A stretch of DNA of 7,882 bases from Planctomycetota bacterium (GCA_027623615.1 JAQBVH010000120.1:1-7882), one strand, 5' to 3'. Counted from the first letter of the stretch, positions 1 through 6,840 are shown. Notes: a model not told the origin generated them from the sequence alone. Numbers and translations are program-made.

Positions 1-1
1 C

Positions 2-367
2 CCGGAGCTGGCCCTGATCGAAGCGGCCAAGATCTACCGCAAGCACCTGAACCCGTTCGTGCTTTACGGCGCGAGCCAGGACGAAGAGCCGGTGGTGGAG
101 ACCCCTGCCGCCTCCGAGTTCAATCAGGCGAACCGTCAGACGAGCGAGCTCAACGAGATGCTCGACATGCCGATCGCCGAACTCGAGCTCTCCGTCCGCG
201 CCCGCAACTGCCTGGACGGCGCCGACCTGCGTACCCTGCGCGACCTCGTCACGATGAGTGAGAACGAGGTCATGAACCTTAAGAACCTGGGCAAGACCAG
301 CCTGACCGAGATCAAGACCAAGCTCGCTGAGCGCGGTCTCTCGTTGGGCATGCCCGTGGACGCCTGA
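2..367 (+). CDS. rpoA: RNA polymerase alpha subunit, C-terminal part (5' end outside window)
   Basis: The alpha subunit nucleates RNA polymerase assembly. Its C-terminal domain (alphaCTD) contacts UP-element DNA and activators. Only the last 121 codons are present; the frame is open from base 2 ([10 protein letters not shown]) and stops with TGA at 365-367. The first ~25 residues are the end of the N-terminal domain. An acidic linker follows (D-E-E-P-V-V-E-T-P), then the alphaCTD with its two helix-hairpin-helix signatures, VRARNCL and [11 protein letters not shown], ending in RGLSLGM. Residues known in E. coli to bind DNA are conserved: R265 and N268 in VRARNCL, and G296, K298, S299 and E302 in [13 protein letters not shown] at 59 is an internal codon, not a start. 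rplQ follows after 70 bases, the standard order at the end of the alpha operon. Identity is secure; only the N-terminal part is missing. Confidence 0.97.
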   Translation, partial: PELALIEAAKIYRKHLNPFVLYGASQDEEPVVETPAASEFNQANRQTSELNEMLDMPIAELELSVRARNCLDGADLRTLRDLVTMSENEVMNLKNLGKTSLTEIKTKLAERGLSLGMPVDA

Positions 368-402
368 CCCAACCCCCCGAAGGACCCCGCACCCGGACCT
401 AC

Positions 403-418
403 CCCCGCACGCGCGGGG
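403..418 (+). other. GC hairpin in the rpoA-rplQ spacer
   Basis: CCCCGC (403-408) and GCGGGG (413-418) form a perfect 6-bp stem with an ACGC loop. It ends 6 bases before the GAGG ribosome-binding site of rplQ. No T-run follows, so it is unlikely to be an intrinsic terminator. It could tune rplQ translation, protect the 3' end of rpoA message, or mean nothing in such GC-rich sequence. Confidence 0.35.
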
Positions 419-437
419 CCCGACGAGGACAAGAACG

Positions 438-833
438 ATGCGACATCGCAGAGCTGGCTTCAAACTCGGCCGCACGACAAGTCACCGGATCGCCATGACC
501 CGGAACATGACGAACTCGTTGCTCGAGCACGAGCGGATCATTACCACCCTCCCCAAGGCGAAGGCCATCAAGCCCTTCGTCGAGAAGCTGATCACCCTCG
601 GCAAGGACCCCTCTCAGCACAACCGCCGCCGGGCCTTCGCCAAGCTTCGCGACAAGGGCATGACGGCCAAGCTCTTCGACGTGCTGGGCCCGCGTTTCCT
701 CGAGCGCCCGGGCGGCTACTGCCGCATCGTCAAGCTTGCCAAGCGCCGCCTCGGCGATGGCGGCGAGCGCGCCATTCTCGAGTTCGTCGAAAGAACCCCG
801 AAGGACGAACCCGCCACCGAAGCTGCCGAGTAG
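438..833 (+). CDS. rplQ: 50S ribosomal protein L17
   Basis: L17 is a structural protein of the large ribosomal subunit, near the exit-tunnel side. The 131-residue product opens with the family signature [17 protein letters not shown]. It continues with the conserved core [20 protein letters not shown], then V-E-K-L-I-T-L-G-K, and G-G-Y-C-R-I-V-K-L and R-L-G-D nearer the C-terminus. Length is close to the E. coli protein (127 aa); the extra residues are a short acidic, alanine-rich tail (T-E-A-A-E). The ATG at 438 is chosen because it yields the exact family N-terminus and has GAGG at 425-428, 9 bases upstream. It follows rpoA by 70 bases and is very probably co-transcribed with it. A strong hairpin 19 bases after the stop closes the operon. 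Confidence 0.98.
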   Translation: MRHRRAGFKLGRTTSHRIAMTRNMTNSLLEHERIITTLPKAKAIKPFVEKLITLGKDPSQHNRRRAFAKLRDKGMTAKLFDVLGPRFLERPGGYCRIVKLAKRRLGDGGERAILEFVERTPKDEPATEAAE

Positions 834-852
834 GTCCCCGGTGACTGACTAC

Positions 853-898
853 GAACCCGCCCGCGCATCCCGCGCGAGCGGGTTCCTTCGTCTGTTCT
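853..898 (+). terminator. Intrinsic terminator of the rpoA-rplQ operon
   Basis: GAACCCGC (853-860) pairs perfectly with GCGGGTTC (878-885). Inside it CGCGC (862-866) pairs with GCGCG (872-876) around an ATCCC loop, with a single C/A mismatch between the two stems. This gives a 13-bp GC-rich hairpin. A T-rich tail (CTTCGTCTGTTCTT) follows. The position just after rplQ fits the end of the ribosomal-protein operon. The 200 or so bases from here to the next gene hold nothing I can recognise. Confidence 0.85.
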
Positions 899-1087
899 TG
901 CTCGCACCGCGCCGTGGGACCGCTGGTCCATGTCACGCACGACTGAGGTGCGCGCCCTGTTCGCCGTTGGGTGTTGGGTGAGGACTTGAGGACCGTGCGG
1001 GTCTTGCGGGTCCGGTCAGCCCATGGCTGACGCCCGTTGACCGCGGCCCAGCTCCACGTGATGCTCGCTCTCGAGGCCAAGCTCCAC

Positions 1088-1101
1088 GCCGCTTCGGCGG
1101 C
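1088..1101 (-). terminator. Weak candidate terminator hairpin after the small exported-protein gene
   Basis: On the minus strand GCCGC-CGAA-GCGGC forms a 5-bp stem three bases past the TAG stop of the small exported-protein gene. It lacks a T-run, so termination activity is doubtful. On the plus strand the same bases form a stable C(UUCG)G tetraloop hairpin. Confidence 0.3.
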
Positions 1102-1104
1102 CTC

Positions 1105-1620
1105 CTACTCGTTGAGGTCATAACCGTGGACAACGATGGTCGTGCGAGGGTCGTTGAGCACGGAGTGCGGCTCCCTCAGGATCGTGCCGGATAGCCTCAG
1201 GGCCTCCGTCGGGCCGTACCACTCGACGAGCACGCTACGGACCCCATGGTCCTCCTCACCGAGCTGAGGAACGACACCGGGGATCGAGTCGTCAATGAAC
1301 AGCCGGAGTTCCTCGAGGGGCTCCAACACCCTCCCTGCGACGCCGGGGTAGACGCCGAGGACATCGCTTCTCCCTCCGGGGCCGAGGACCGTCACCTGCT
1401 CCACCCTGAGGGGCTGCGTCAGGCTCTTGTTGACGACGTAGCAGATCGTGTCGGTGTGAGGCCAGTTGCCTGCGAGGTCCTCGTACTCGGCTCGGATCCC
1501 CTTCAGGTGAGGTCCGTCAGACGGCGGACCCGCCCCGGGGGTGCCTCCGAAGAGACCGTTGGAGATGCAAGTGAGGGCGAGAGCGCTTGTCAATCCGGCG
1601 ATGAGAAGCTTGGTGTTCAT
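1105..1620 (-). CDS. Predicted exported protein of unknown function (possibly DUF3124-like)
   Basis: I do not recognise this 171-residue protein with confidence. Residues 1-20 look like a Sec signal peptide: a short basic start (M-N-T-K) and a hydrophobic core (L-L-I-A-G-L-T-S-A-L-A-L). Cys18 sits after A-L-T, which is a poor lipobox because Thr precedes the Cys, so a lipoprotein is less likely. A Gly/Pro-rich stretch (22-37) follows. The body (42-168) alternates hydrophobic strands with turns and looks like an all-beta, immunoglobulin-like domain. The run 'I-C-Y-V-V-N-K...P-L-R-V-E-Q-V', then 'L-E-P-L-E-E-L', then 'S-V-L-V-E-W' (about 59-134) recalls the order of conserved blocks in DUF3124 proteins, but this is from memory only. 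The ATG at 1620 has AAGGA 9 bases upstream. The gene stands alone, facing the rplQ terminator. No catalytic motif is visible. Confidence 0.7.
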   Translation of the reverse strand: MNTKLLIAGLTSALALTCISNGLFGGTPGAGPPSDGPHLKGIRAEYEDLAGNWPHTDTICYVVNKSLTQPLRVEQVTVLGPGGRSDVLGVYPGVAGRVLEPLEELRLFIDDSIPGVVPQLGEEDHGVRSVLVEWYGPTEALRLSGTILREPHSVLNDPRTTIVVHGYDLNE

Positions 1621-2031
1621 GGCGAGAGGTCCTTGGATTGGGTTGATCCGATCCTACGGCCGCGTGCCTTCTGAATACCCTCCGCCCCCCTCACGCCCGC
1701 CAAGCGGGGCCTGAAGCCACCGTAGGCCAGGCTGGGTCCAACGTCTGGGCACGGCGGAGATGATCGCCTGATGCCTGCGCGCCTCCCCCCGGTGCAGTAG
1801 AACGCGAGCGGACCCCGCTCCACGGGCATCTCCGTGTCCAATGCTCCAATCTCGCGGCCGTGATCGCGCCGTTCGACGTGGAGCTACTCCCTGATTCGAG
1901 CCCCATACCGGTCCGCATCGCCACGTTCGTGTTCTCGGACACCACGCCGTGGCCGTCATGACCAGGCTCGAGAGCACGGCCGCGGTGTCGCCGTCCTTGG
2001 ACGGTACGGCACCGATTGGTGCGACTCCGGG
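1621..2031. other. Gene-free spacer between dnaE and the small exported-protein gene
   Basis: About 410 bases without a convincing gene. It should contain the minus-strand promoter for the small exported protein; TAGGAT at 1656-1651 could be a -10 box, but no matching -35 is visible. A plus-strand frame from 1764 to the TGA at 1959-1961 reads a rather protein-like tail (N-L-A-A-V-I-A-P-F-D-V-E-L-L-P-D, then V-R-I-A-T-F-V-F-S-D) but has no ATG start or ribosome-binding site. It may be a gene remnant or chance. The dnaE-proximal end has the hairpin listed separately. Confidence 0.5.
1985..2012 (-). terminator. Candidate dnaE 3' hairpin
   Basis: CCGTCC (1991-1996) and GGACGG (1999-2004) form the inner part of a stem. 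It is extended by GTGTCG (1985-1990) with CGGCAC (2007-2012) across a 2-base bulge. On the minus strand the outer stem has one A/C mismatch. The hairpin begins 19 bases beyond the dnaE stop. No T-run follows, so it may be a mRNA 3'-end stabiliser or a U-less terminator. A competing 5-bp hairpin (GCACC/GGTGC, 2009-2022) overlaps it. Confidence 0.35.
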
Positions 2032-5000
2032 TCAGACCCGGACCAGGCCCACTCGCTCATGTCCGAGGAGCTCGGACAGCTCGCGCGCCAGGACCTCCGA
2101 GATCTGGATGCGGAACTGCGGCCCCGCCGCCACGCGGCGCTTCACCCCGTCGTTGCCGGACACCGAGAAGTAGAGGGGGCTCTTGCCCTTGTGCACCTCG
2201 AGGGTCTCCATCAGGCGCTGCAACAGACCCTGGTCATCGGGCGAGAGCATCACCTGCAGGCCGCCGCGGAAGTGGCCCAGGGCTTCCTCGAGGGGATACA
2301 CCTCGTCCGCCAGCAGGGCCGGCTCCTCCGAGTCCTCGGTCTTGCCGCGGATCAAGAGGACCTCGCCGTTCTCGACGAGGTCACGGCACTCCTCGTAGGT
2401 GCGCGGGAAGATCGTGACGTTGGCGCTGCCATGCAAGTCTTCGATGCGCAGACGGCACATCTTCTGGCCTGCCATGCGGCCGCTCTTCACGATCAGCTCT
2501 GACTTTTGCATCACGAGACCGGCGATGCCGACCTGGGTGCCGCCCTCGAGGTTCACGAGGTCGGGGATGCGACAGGACGAGAGCAGCTCGACCAGCCCCG
2601 CGCGCTCCTCGAGCGGGTGGCCCGACATGTAGAAGCCCAGCACCTCGTACTCGTTCGCGAGGGTCTCGGCCTTGTCCCAGGCCTTGCGCGGGTCGAGGCC
2701 CGGCGCCTCGGCAGCCGGCTTCTCCGGCTCGTCCGCGCCGAAGGCGTCGAACATCGAGACCTGTCCCGCGCGCCGGTCCGCGGCGGCTTCGCTCGCGTCG
2801 CGCAGGGTCCCCTCGATCGTCGCGACCAGGCAGCCGCGGTCCTGGGCTGTCTCGTCGAAGGCGCCGGCGCGGATCAGCGCGTCCCAGGCGATCTTGCCCA
2901 CCTGGTGCGGGTCGCAGGCGCGGCCGATCTCGGCGAAGGTCAGGGGCCTGCCCGCCTCGATCAGCTCGGCGCGGACCCGCTCCATGGCCTCGATCGCCTT
3001 GATGCCCGTGCCCTTGACAGCACCGAACCCGAAGCGGATCGCGCTCTGGCCCTCGGGGAGGAACTCCCAGCAGGAGCGGGCCGCCGAGGGCGGCAGGATT
3101 TCGATGTGCGCCCTGCGGCAGTCGTCGAGGAAGTTCTTCACCTTGTCCGAGTCGCCCATCTCACAGGAGAAGTTCGCGGCCAGGAACGCGGTGCGGAAGT
3201 TCGCCTTCATGAACGCGGTCTGATACGTGATCAGCGCGTAGGCGGCGGAGTGGGACTTGTTGAAGCCGTAGCCACCGAACTTGACGATGTTGTCCCAGGT
3301 CTCCTGGGCGATCTGTTCGGGGCAGCCGTTGGCTACCGCGCCCTCGAGGAACTGGGCCGAGAACTTCTGCATGATCTCGGGCTTCTTCTTACCCATCGCC
3401 TTGCGCAGGTTGTCGGCGTCGTTGAGCGAGAAGCCGCCCAGCTCCACGGACGCGAGCATGACCTGCTCCTGGTAGACGATGCAGCCGTAGGTGTCGTCGA
3501 GGATCTTCTCCAGGCTCCTGTGGGGGTAGGTGATCGGCTCCTTGCCGTGCTTGCGGTCGCAAAACATGTCGACCATGCCCGACTCCAGCGGGCCGGGCCG
3601 ATAGAGCGCGAGCACGGCGACCAGGTCTTCGAAGCAGTCTGGCTTGAGTCGCGCGAGCAGCTTGCGCATGCCCTCGGATTCGAGCTGGAACACACCGAGC
3701 GTATCCCCGGCCATGAGCAGGTCGTAGGTCCGCTGGTCCTTCTCGGGCAGGTCCTCGAGGTCGGGCGGCACATCGCCCATGGCCTCGATGTTGTCGAGCG
3801 CCTTCTTGAGGATGGTCAGGGTGCGCAGCCCCAAGTAGTCCATCTTGAGGAGCCCGAGCTCCTCGAGGGTGGGGGCGGCGTACTGTGTGGTGATGTCGTC
3901 GCCGTTGCGACCCAAGGGGACGTACTCGACCGTGGGCCGGGGCGTGATCACGACGCCCGCCGCATGGGTCGACACGTGGCGCGCCAGACCCTCGAGCGGT
4001 ACGGAGTAGCGGAAGAGCTCCGCCCACTCCGGCCCGGACTCGGCCAGGGCCTTGAGGTCGGGGTCGTCCCGCAGGGCCTTCTCGAGCGGCGGCGCCCCCG
4101 GCCCAGACGGGATCTTCTTGGCGGCCTTGTCCACGTCCCGCAGGGGCAGGTCCAGGACGCGGGCCACATCGCGCACCACGGTGCGGGAGGCCATCGTCCC
4201 GAAGGTCACGATCTGGGTGACGTTGTCGCGCCCGTACCTCTCCCGCGTGTACTCGATGACTGCTTCGCGCCCGTCCTTGCAGAAGTCGATGTCGATGTCG
4301 GGCATCGACACGCGGCTCGAGTTCAAGAAGCGCTCGAAGAGCAGCCCGTACTTGATCGGGTCGAGGCGCGTGATGTCGAGGAGGTAGGACACGATCGAGC
4401 CCGCGGCCGAACCCCGTCCCGGCCCCACCGGGATGTCGTTGTCCCGGGCCCACTTGATCAGGTCCCAGACGATCAGGAAGTAACTGACGAAGCCGAGCTC
4501 ACGGATGACCTTCTTCTCGTGCTCGAGGCGCTCACGAGCGGCGCTGTCCGTCGAGCTGTAGAGCCGCACGAGGTTCTGCTCGAGCAGGCGATCGAAGAGC
4601 TGGTCCGGCGTCTCACCGCTGTCGCTCACGAACTCCGGCACGTGGTACTTGCCGAACTCGAGCTCCACGTCGATCTGGTCGGCTACGTCCATCGTCGCCG
4701 TGACCGTTTGGGGCAGGTCGCGGAAAATGTGCGCCATCTGCTCGCGCGTGCGGAAGAAGAGCGAGTCGGTGTCGAATCGGAAGCGCTTCTCGTCGGACCG
4801 CTTCGCGCCCGTATTGATGCACAGGAGGATGTCCTGGGCCTGGCAGTCCTCATGACGCAGGTAGTGGATGTCGTTCGTTGCAACGAGCGGCGTGCCGGTG
4901 CGCTGGGAAAGGCGCACGAGCGCCTCGTTCACGTCATCCTGGATCTGGATCCCGTTGCGCTGGAGCTCGAGCCAGTAGTGCTCGGGGCCGAAGAGCTGAC

Positions 5001-5496
5001 GCAGGTGATCGGACAGGGCCTCCGCTTCGGACTGCTTGTCCTCGAGGAACAGCTGGTTAATCTCTCCCGAAAGGCAGCCGGACAGGCAGGAGATCCCGGC
5101 AGCGTGCTTCTCGAGCAGGTTCCAGTCGATGCGCGGCCGGACGTGGTAGCCGTTGACGAAGGCCTCGGAGCTCAGCTTGATCAGGTTCTTGTACCCCTCC
5201 TGGTTGCGTGCAAGCAGGGTGAGGTGGCTGTAGCCGTTGCCCTTCTTCTTGCTGTGCGGCTCGTGCATCGACCGCTTGGCGATGTACACCTCGCAGCCCA
5301 TCAGCGGCTTCACGCCGCCCTTGTGGCACTTCTGGTAGAGCTCGACGGCCCCATACATGTTCCCGTGATCCGTCAGCGCGAGCGCGCGTTGCTCGTCTTT
5401 CTGACAGGCCTTGACCAGGCTGCCGATGCGGTTCGCCCCGTCGAGCAGGCTGTACTCGGAGTGGACGTGCAGGTGAACGAAGTCGGGTGCCGACAT
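2032..5496 (-). CDS. dnaE: DNA polymerase III alpha subunit (replicative polymerase)
   Basis: This is the catalytic subunit of the chromosomal replicase. It has 1154 residues, close to E. coli DnaE (1160). Order: PHP domain (about 5-280; HLHVHSEYSLLDG at 8-20, TDHGN 42-46, GCEVY 67-71, TNDIHY 207-212); palm, with GPGRGSAAGS (358-367), PDIDIDF (399-405) and KMDYLGLRTLT (551-561); fingers, with YRPGPLESGM (632-641) and GGYGFNKSHSAAYA (741-754); tandem HhH region; an internal sliding-clamp motif QVSMF (912-916); an OB-fold (about 985-1052); and a short C-terminal domain. D400, D402 and D553 match the E. coli catalytic D401, D403 and D555. Unlike in E. coli, the PHP metal ligands appear intact. 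The ATG at 5496 gives the family N-terminus, but no Shine-Dalgarno is visible in the 24 bases before it. The argF'-like gene lies upstream on the same strand with a 139-base gap. Confidence 0.97.
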   Translation of the reverse strand: MSAPDFVHLHVHSEYSLLDGANRIGSLVKACQKDEQRALALTDHGNMYGAVELYQKCHKGGVKPLMGCEVYIAKRSMHEPHSKKKGNGYSHLTLLARNQEGYKNLIKLSSEAFVNGYHVRPRIDWNLLEKHAAGISCLSGCLSGEINQLFLEDKQSEAEALSDHLRQLFGPEHYWLELQRNGIQIQDDVNEALVRLSQRTGTPLVATNDIHYLRHEDCQAQDILLCINTGAKRSDEKRFRFDTDSLFFRTREQMAHIFRDLPQTVTATMDVADQIDVELEFGKYHVPEFVSDSGETPDQLFDRLLEQNLVRLYSSTDSAARERLEHEKKVIRELGFVSYFLIVWDLIKWARDNDIPVGPGRGSAAGSIVSYLLDITRLDPIKYGLLFERFLNSSRVSMPDIDIDFCKDGREAVIEYTRERYGRDNVTQIVTFGTMASRTVVRDVARVLDLPLRDVDKAAKKIPSGPGAPPLEKALRDDPDLKALAESGPEWAELFRYSVPLEGLARHVSTHAAGVVITPRPTVEYVPLGRNGDDITTQYAAPTLEELGLLKMDYLGLRTLTILKKALDNIEAMGDVPPDLEDLPEKDQRTYDLLMAGDTLGVFQLESEGMRKLLARLKPDCFEDLVAVLALYRPGPLESGMVDMFCDRKHGKEPITYPHRSLEKILDDTYGCIVYQEQVMLASVELGGFSLNDADNLRKAMGKKKPEIMQKFSAQFLEGAVANGCPEQIAQETWDNIVKFGGYGFNKSHSAAYALITYQTAFMKANFRTAFLAANFSCEMGDSDKVKNFLDDCRRAHIEILPPSAARSCWEFLPEGQSAIRFGFGAVKGTGIKAIEAMERVRAELIEAGRPLTFAEIGRACDPHQVGKIAWDALIRAGAFDETAQDRGCLVATIEGTLRDASEAAADRRAGQVSMFDAFGADEPEKPAAEAPGLDPRKAWDKAETLANEYEVLGFYMSGHPLEERAGLVELLSSCRIPDLVNLEGGTQVGIAGLVMQKSELIVKSGRMAGQKMCRLRIEDLHGSANVTIFPRTYEECRDLVENGEVLLIRGKTEDSEEPALLADEVYPLEEALGHFRGGLQVMLSPDDQGLLQRLMETLEVHKGKSPLYFSVSGNDGVKRRVAAGPQFRIQISEVLARELSELLGHERVGLVRV

Positions 5497-5569
5497 GTCG
5501 ACGGAGTCGCGATGCGGTGAGGGCCGGGCGTCGAGCGCGACGACGCGTGGACCAGGTGGGGGGCAGACA

Positions 5570-5591
5570 CGCGGCGCCGGGGGGCGCCGCG
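5570..5591 (-). other. 9-bp GC hairpin in the argF'-dnaE spacer
   Basis: CGCGGCGCC (5570-5578) pairs perfectly with GGCGCCGCG (5583-5591) around a 4-base loop. It lies 45 bases past the argF'-like stop and 73 bases before the dnaE start. On the minus strand it is followed by TGTCTG, a poor T-tail. It could be a weak terminator for the transcarbamylase gene or a structure in the dnaE leader. It suggests the two genes may not form a simple operon. Confidence 0.45.
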
Positions 5592-5614
5592 CCTATTCAA
5601 CCAAACCGATGCGC

Positions 5615-5630
5615 TCCTCCCGTAGGAGGA
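5615..5630 (-). other. UNCG-type hairpin just after the argF'-like stop
   Basis: On the minus strand TCCTCC-TACG-GGAGGA forms a perfect 6-bp stem closed by a C(UACG)G loop, a member of the very stable UNCG tetraloop class. It starts five bases after the TGA of the transcarbamylase gene. A loosely T-rich stretch (GGTTTGGTTG) follows after a short gap. It is a candidate terminator or mRNA 3'-end protector. The 3' arm is a perfect Shine-Dalgarno sequence, but no ATG or GTG start with an open frame follows at the right spacing. Confidence 0.45.
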
Positions 5631-5635
5631 TCCGC

Positions 5636-6652
5636 TCAACCGCGAAGGAGCAAGCTCAGGAGGCCCTTCTGCGTGTGCAGTCGGTTCTCCGCTTGAGCAT
5701 AGAGCAGGCTGCGCGGACCATCGAGGACCTCGTCGGTCACCTCGAGGTTGCGGCGCACGGGCATCGAATGCATCAACCGCGCGTCCGCGCCGCGGGCCAT
5801 GATGCGCTCGTCGATCGTCCAACCGCGGGCGGCTGCAACCTTCGTCGCCGCCAGGGTCGGGTTGTTGTAGGTCTCGGTCGAGAACCAGGAGCGCGCGTAG
5901 ACGACGTGCGCCCCCTCGGTCGCCTCGTCCATGCCGATGCCGGTCTCGAAGGACAGGCTCCGCTCGCCCGCGCTCGAGCGTGCTTCGTCGAGCACGCCCT
6001 GATCGAGCCCGAAGCCAGGCGGGTGCGCGACGCTCACGTTCATGCCCGCGCGCAGGGCGGCCATCAGGGCCGAGTGCACGACGGACGGGCTCGAGGGAGT
6101 GGGGGAGCTGGTCCAGGTGATCGCCAGCCGCTTGCCCTCGAGCTCACCCAGGGTCTCGCGCAGGGTGAGCAGGTCGGCCAGCGCTTGGAGCGGGTGCCAG
6201 AGCGCGCTCTCCATGTTGATCACCGGCACCTCGGCGTGGGCGGCCCAAGCGCGGATGCTCTCGTCGCGGCGCTCCTGCTCCCACGACCCGGTAACGGCGG
6301 CGGGGCGGATCGCGAGGGCGGACACGTACTTCGACATGACCACTGCCGCATCGCGGATGTGCTCAGGGGCAGCGCCATCCATGACCGTGCCGTCCCGGGC
6401 CTCGAGCTCCCAGAAATCCGAGGCGGCCGTCAGGTTGACCGTGTGTCCCCCGAGCTGCTGAACCGCCGCCACCAGGGAGGTGCGGGTGCGCAGCGAGCCG
6501 CGGAAAAACAGGAGTCCGACCGACCGGCCGGCCAGCTCCGCCCGGCTGACGCCGCGCTTGAGACGTGCGGCAAGATCGAGGATGTCCTCGACCTGGCGGT
6601 CGCTGAGGTCCTCGAGGCGAATGAAGTGGGGGATGGCGGCGCCCGCGGTCAT
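5636..6652 (-). CDS. argF': N-succinylornithine/N-acetylornithine-type carbamoyltransferase, divergent active site
   Basis: Family members move the carbamoyl group of carbamoyl phosphate to an acylated ornithine in arginine synthesis. The product has 338 residues. The N-terminal domain has the carbamoyl-phosphate motif SLRTRTS (53-59), GTVMDG (88-93) and HPLQ (153-156). The ornithine-side domain has NMES (147-150), ITWTSSPTP (178-186), VVYARSW (250-256) and HSMPVRRNLEVTD (295-307), then AENRLHTQK. GTVMDG, NMExxxxHPxQ and the RRN-TD-AENR tail match the acetyl/succinyl-ornithine group, not ordinary OTCase. Pro96 aligns with Pro90 of Bacteroides fragilis SOTCase (Glu92 in Xanthomonas AOTCase). 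Oddities: HCLP is HSMP, the His of TWTYHP is Ser183, the Lys of YAKSW is Arg254, and the Lys of NVKATD is Glu304. The ATG at 6652 fits the family N-terminus; an upstream in-frame GTG at 6724 would run into the tRNA promoter. No Shine-Dalgarno is visible, and no other arg gene is nearby. Confidence 0.85.
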   Translation of the reverse strand: MTAGAAIPHFIRLEDLSDRQVEDILDLAARLKRGVSRAELAGRSVGLLFFRGSLRTRTSLVAAVQQLGGHTVNLTAASDFWELEARDGTVMDGAAPEHIRDAAVVMSKYVSALAIRPAAVTGSWEQERRDESIRAWAAHAEVPVINMESALWHPLQALADLLTLRETLGELEGKRLAITWTSSPTPSSPSVVHSALMAALRAGMNVSVAHPPGFGLDQGVLDEARSSAGERSLSFETGIGMDEATEGAHVVYARSWFSTETYNNPTLAATKVAAARGWTIDERIMARGADARLMHSMPVRRNLEVTDEVLDGPRSLLYAQAENRLHTQKGLLSLLLRG

Positions 6653-6658
6653 GGGGCC

Positions 6659-6664
6659 AGGATA
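6659..6664 (-). promoter_or_regulatory. Possible -10 box giving a leaderless transcarbamylase mRNA
   Basis: TATCCT on the minus strand ends six bases before the ATG at 6652, so transcription would start at or next to the start codon. This agrees with the absent Shine-Dalgarno. The -35 region at 17-base spacing (TGGATT) is weak, so the call is tentative. Confidence 0.3.
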
Positions 6665-6717
6665 GTGCCCCGCCGGCCCGAATCCAGGGGCACCCCCATC
6701 TGGTCTGCCGCGGTCGC

Positions 6718-6746
6718 TTGACACGCCCCGGGGCCTCCCTTACAAC
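6718..6746 (+). promoter_or_regulatory. Sigma-70 promoter of the tRNA-Arg - tadA cluster
   Basis: A perfect -35 box TTGACA (6718-6723) is separated by exactly 17 bases from TACAAC (6741-6746), which matches the TATAAT consensus at four of six positions. The predicted start, near 6753, is only a few bases before the tRNA-Arg 5' end at 6758, typical for a stable RNA promoter. It diverges from the transcarbamylase gene. Confidence 0.8.
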
Positions 6747-6757
6747 CTCCGCCCCGC

Positions 6758-6834
6758 GCACCCATAGCTCAACTGGATAGAGCACCTGACTACGGATCAG
6801 GAGGTTTCAGGTTCGAATCCTGATGGGTGTACCA
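6758..6834 (+). tRNA. tRNA-Arg(ACG)
   Basis: A complete cloverleaf of 77 bases including an encoded CCA (6832-6834). The acceptor GCACCCA pairs with TGGGTGT, with a G-U at the first pair. The D-arm is GCTC/GAGC. The anticodon stem CCTGA/TCAGG carries loop CTACGGA, so the anticodon is ACG. The T-arm is TCAGG-TTCGAAT-CCTGA. A34 is normally deaminated to inosine by TadA so that one tRNA reads CGU, CGC and CGA. The tadA gene begins 56 bases downstream on the same strand, so enzyme and substrate share a transcription unit or nearly so. Confidence 0.97.
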
Positions 6835-6840
6835 GACACC

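Noticed and set aside
1050..1089. Short direct repeat AGCTCCACG at about 1050 and 1080
   Set aside because: Only nine bases, two copies, in high-GC sequence with no flanking structure; chance is sufficient.
2506..5520. A very long open frame on the plus strand (over 1000 codons) opposite dnaE
   Set aside because: It is the mirror of a high-GC gene with strong third-position bias. Its product is low-complexity (Val, Leu, Gly, Arg, Glu rich) with no family motif, while the minus frame encodes full DnaE.
5495..6721. A 400-codon open frame on the plus strand opposite the transcarbamylase
   Set aside because: It has the same mirror-frame origin. The minus strand encodes a complete transcarbamylase with all major family motifs.
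6653..6724. An in-frame GTG start at 6724 adding 24 residues to the transcarbamylase
   Set aside because: The extra residues are not part of the family N-terminus, and the GTG sits at the edge of the tRNA-Arg promoter -35 box. The ATG at 6652 fits better.
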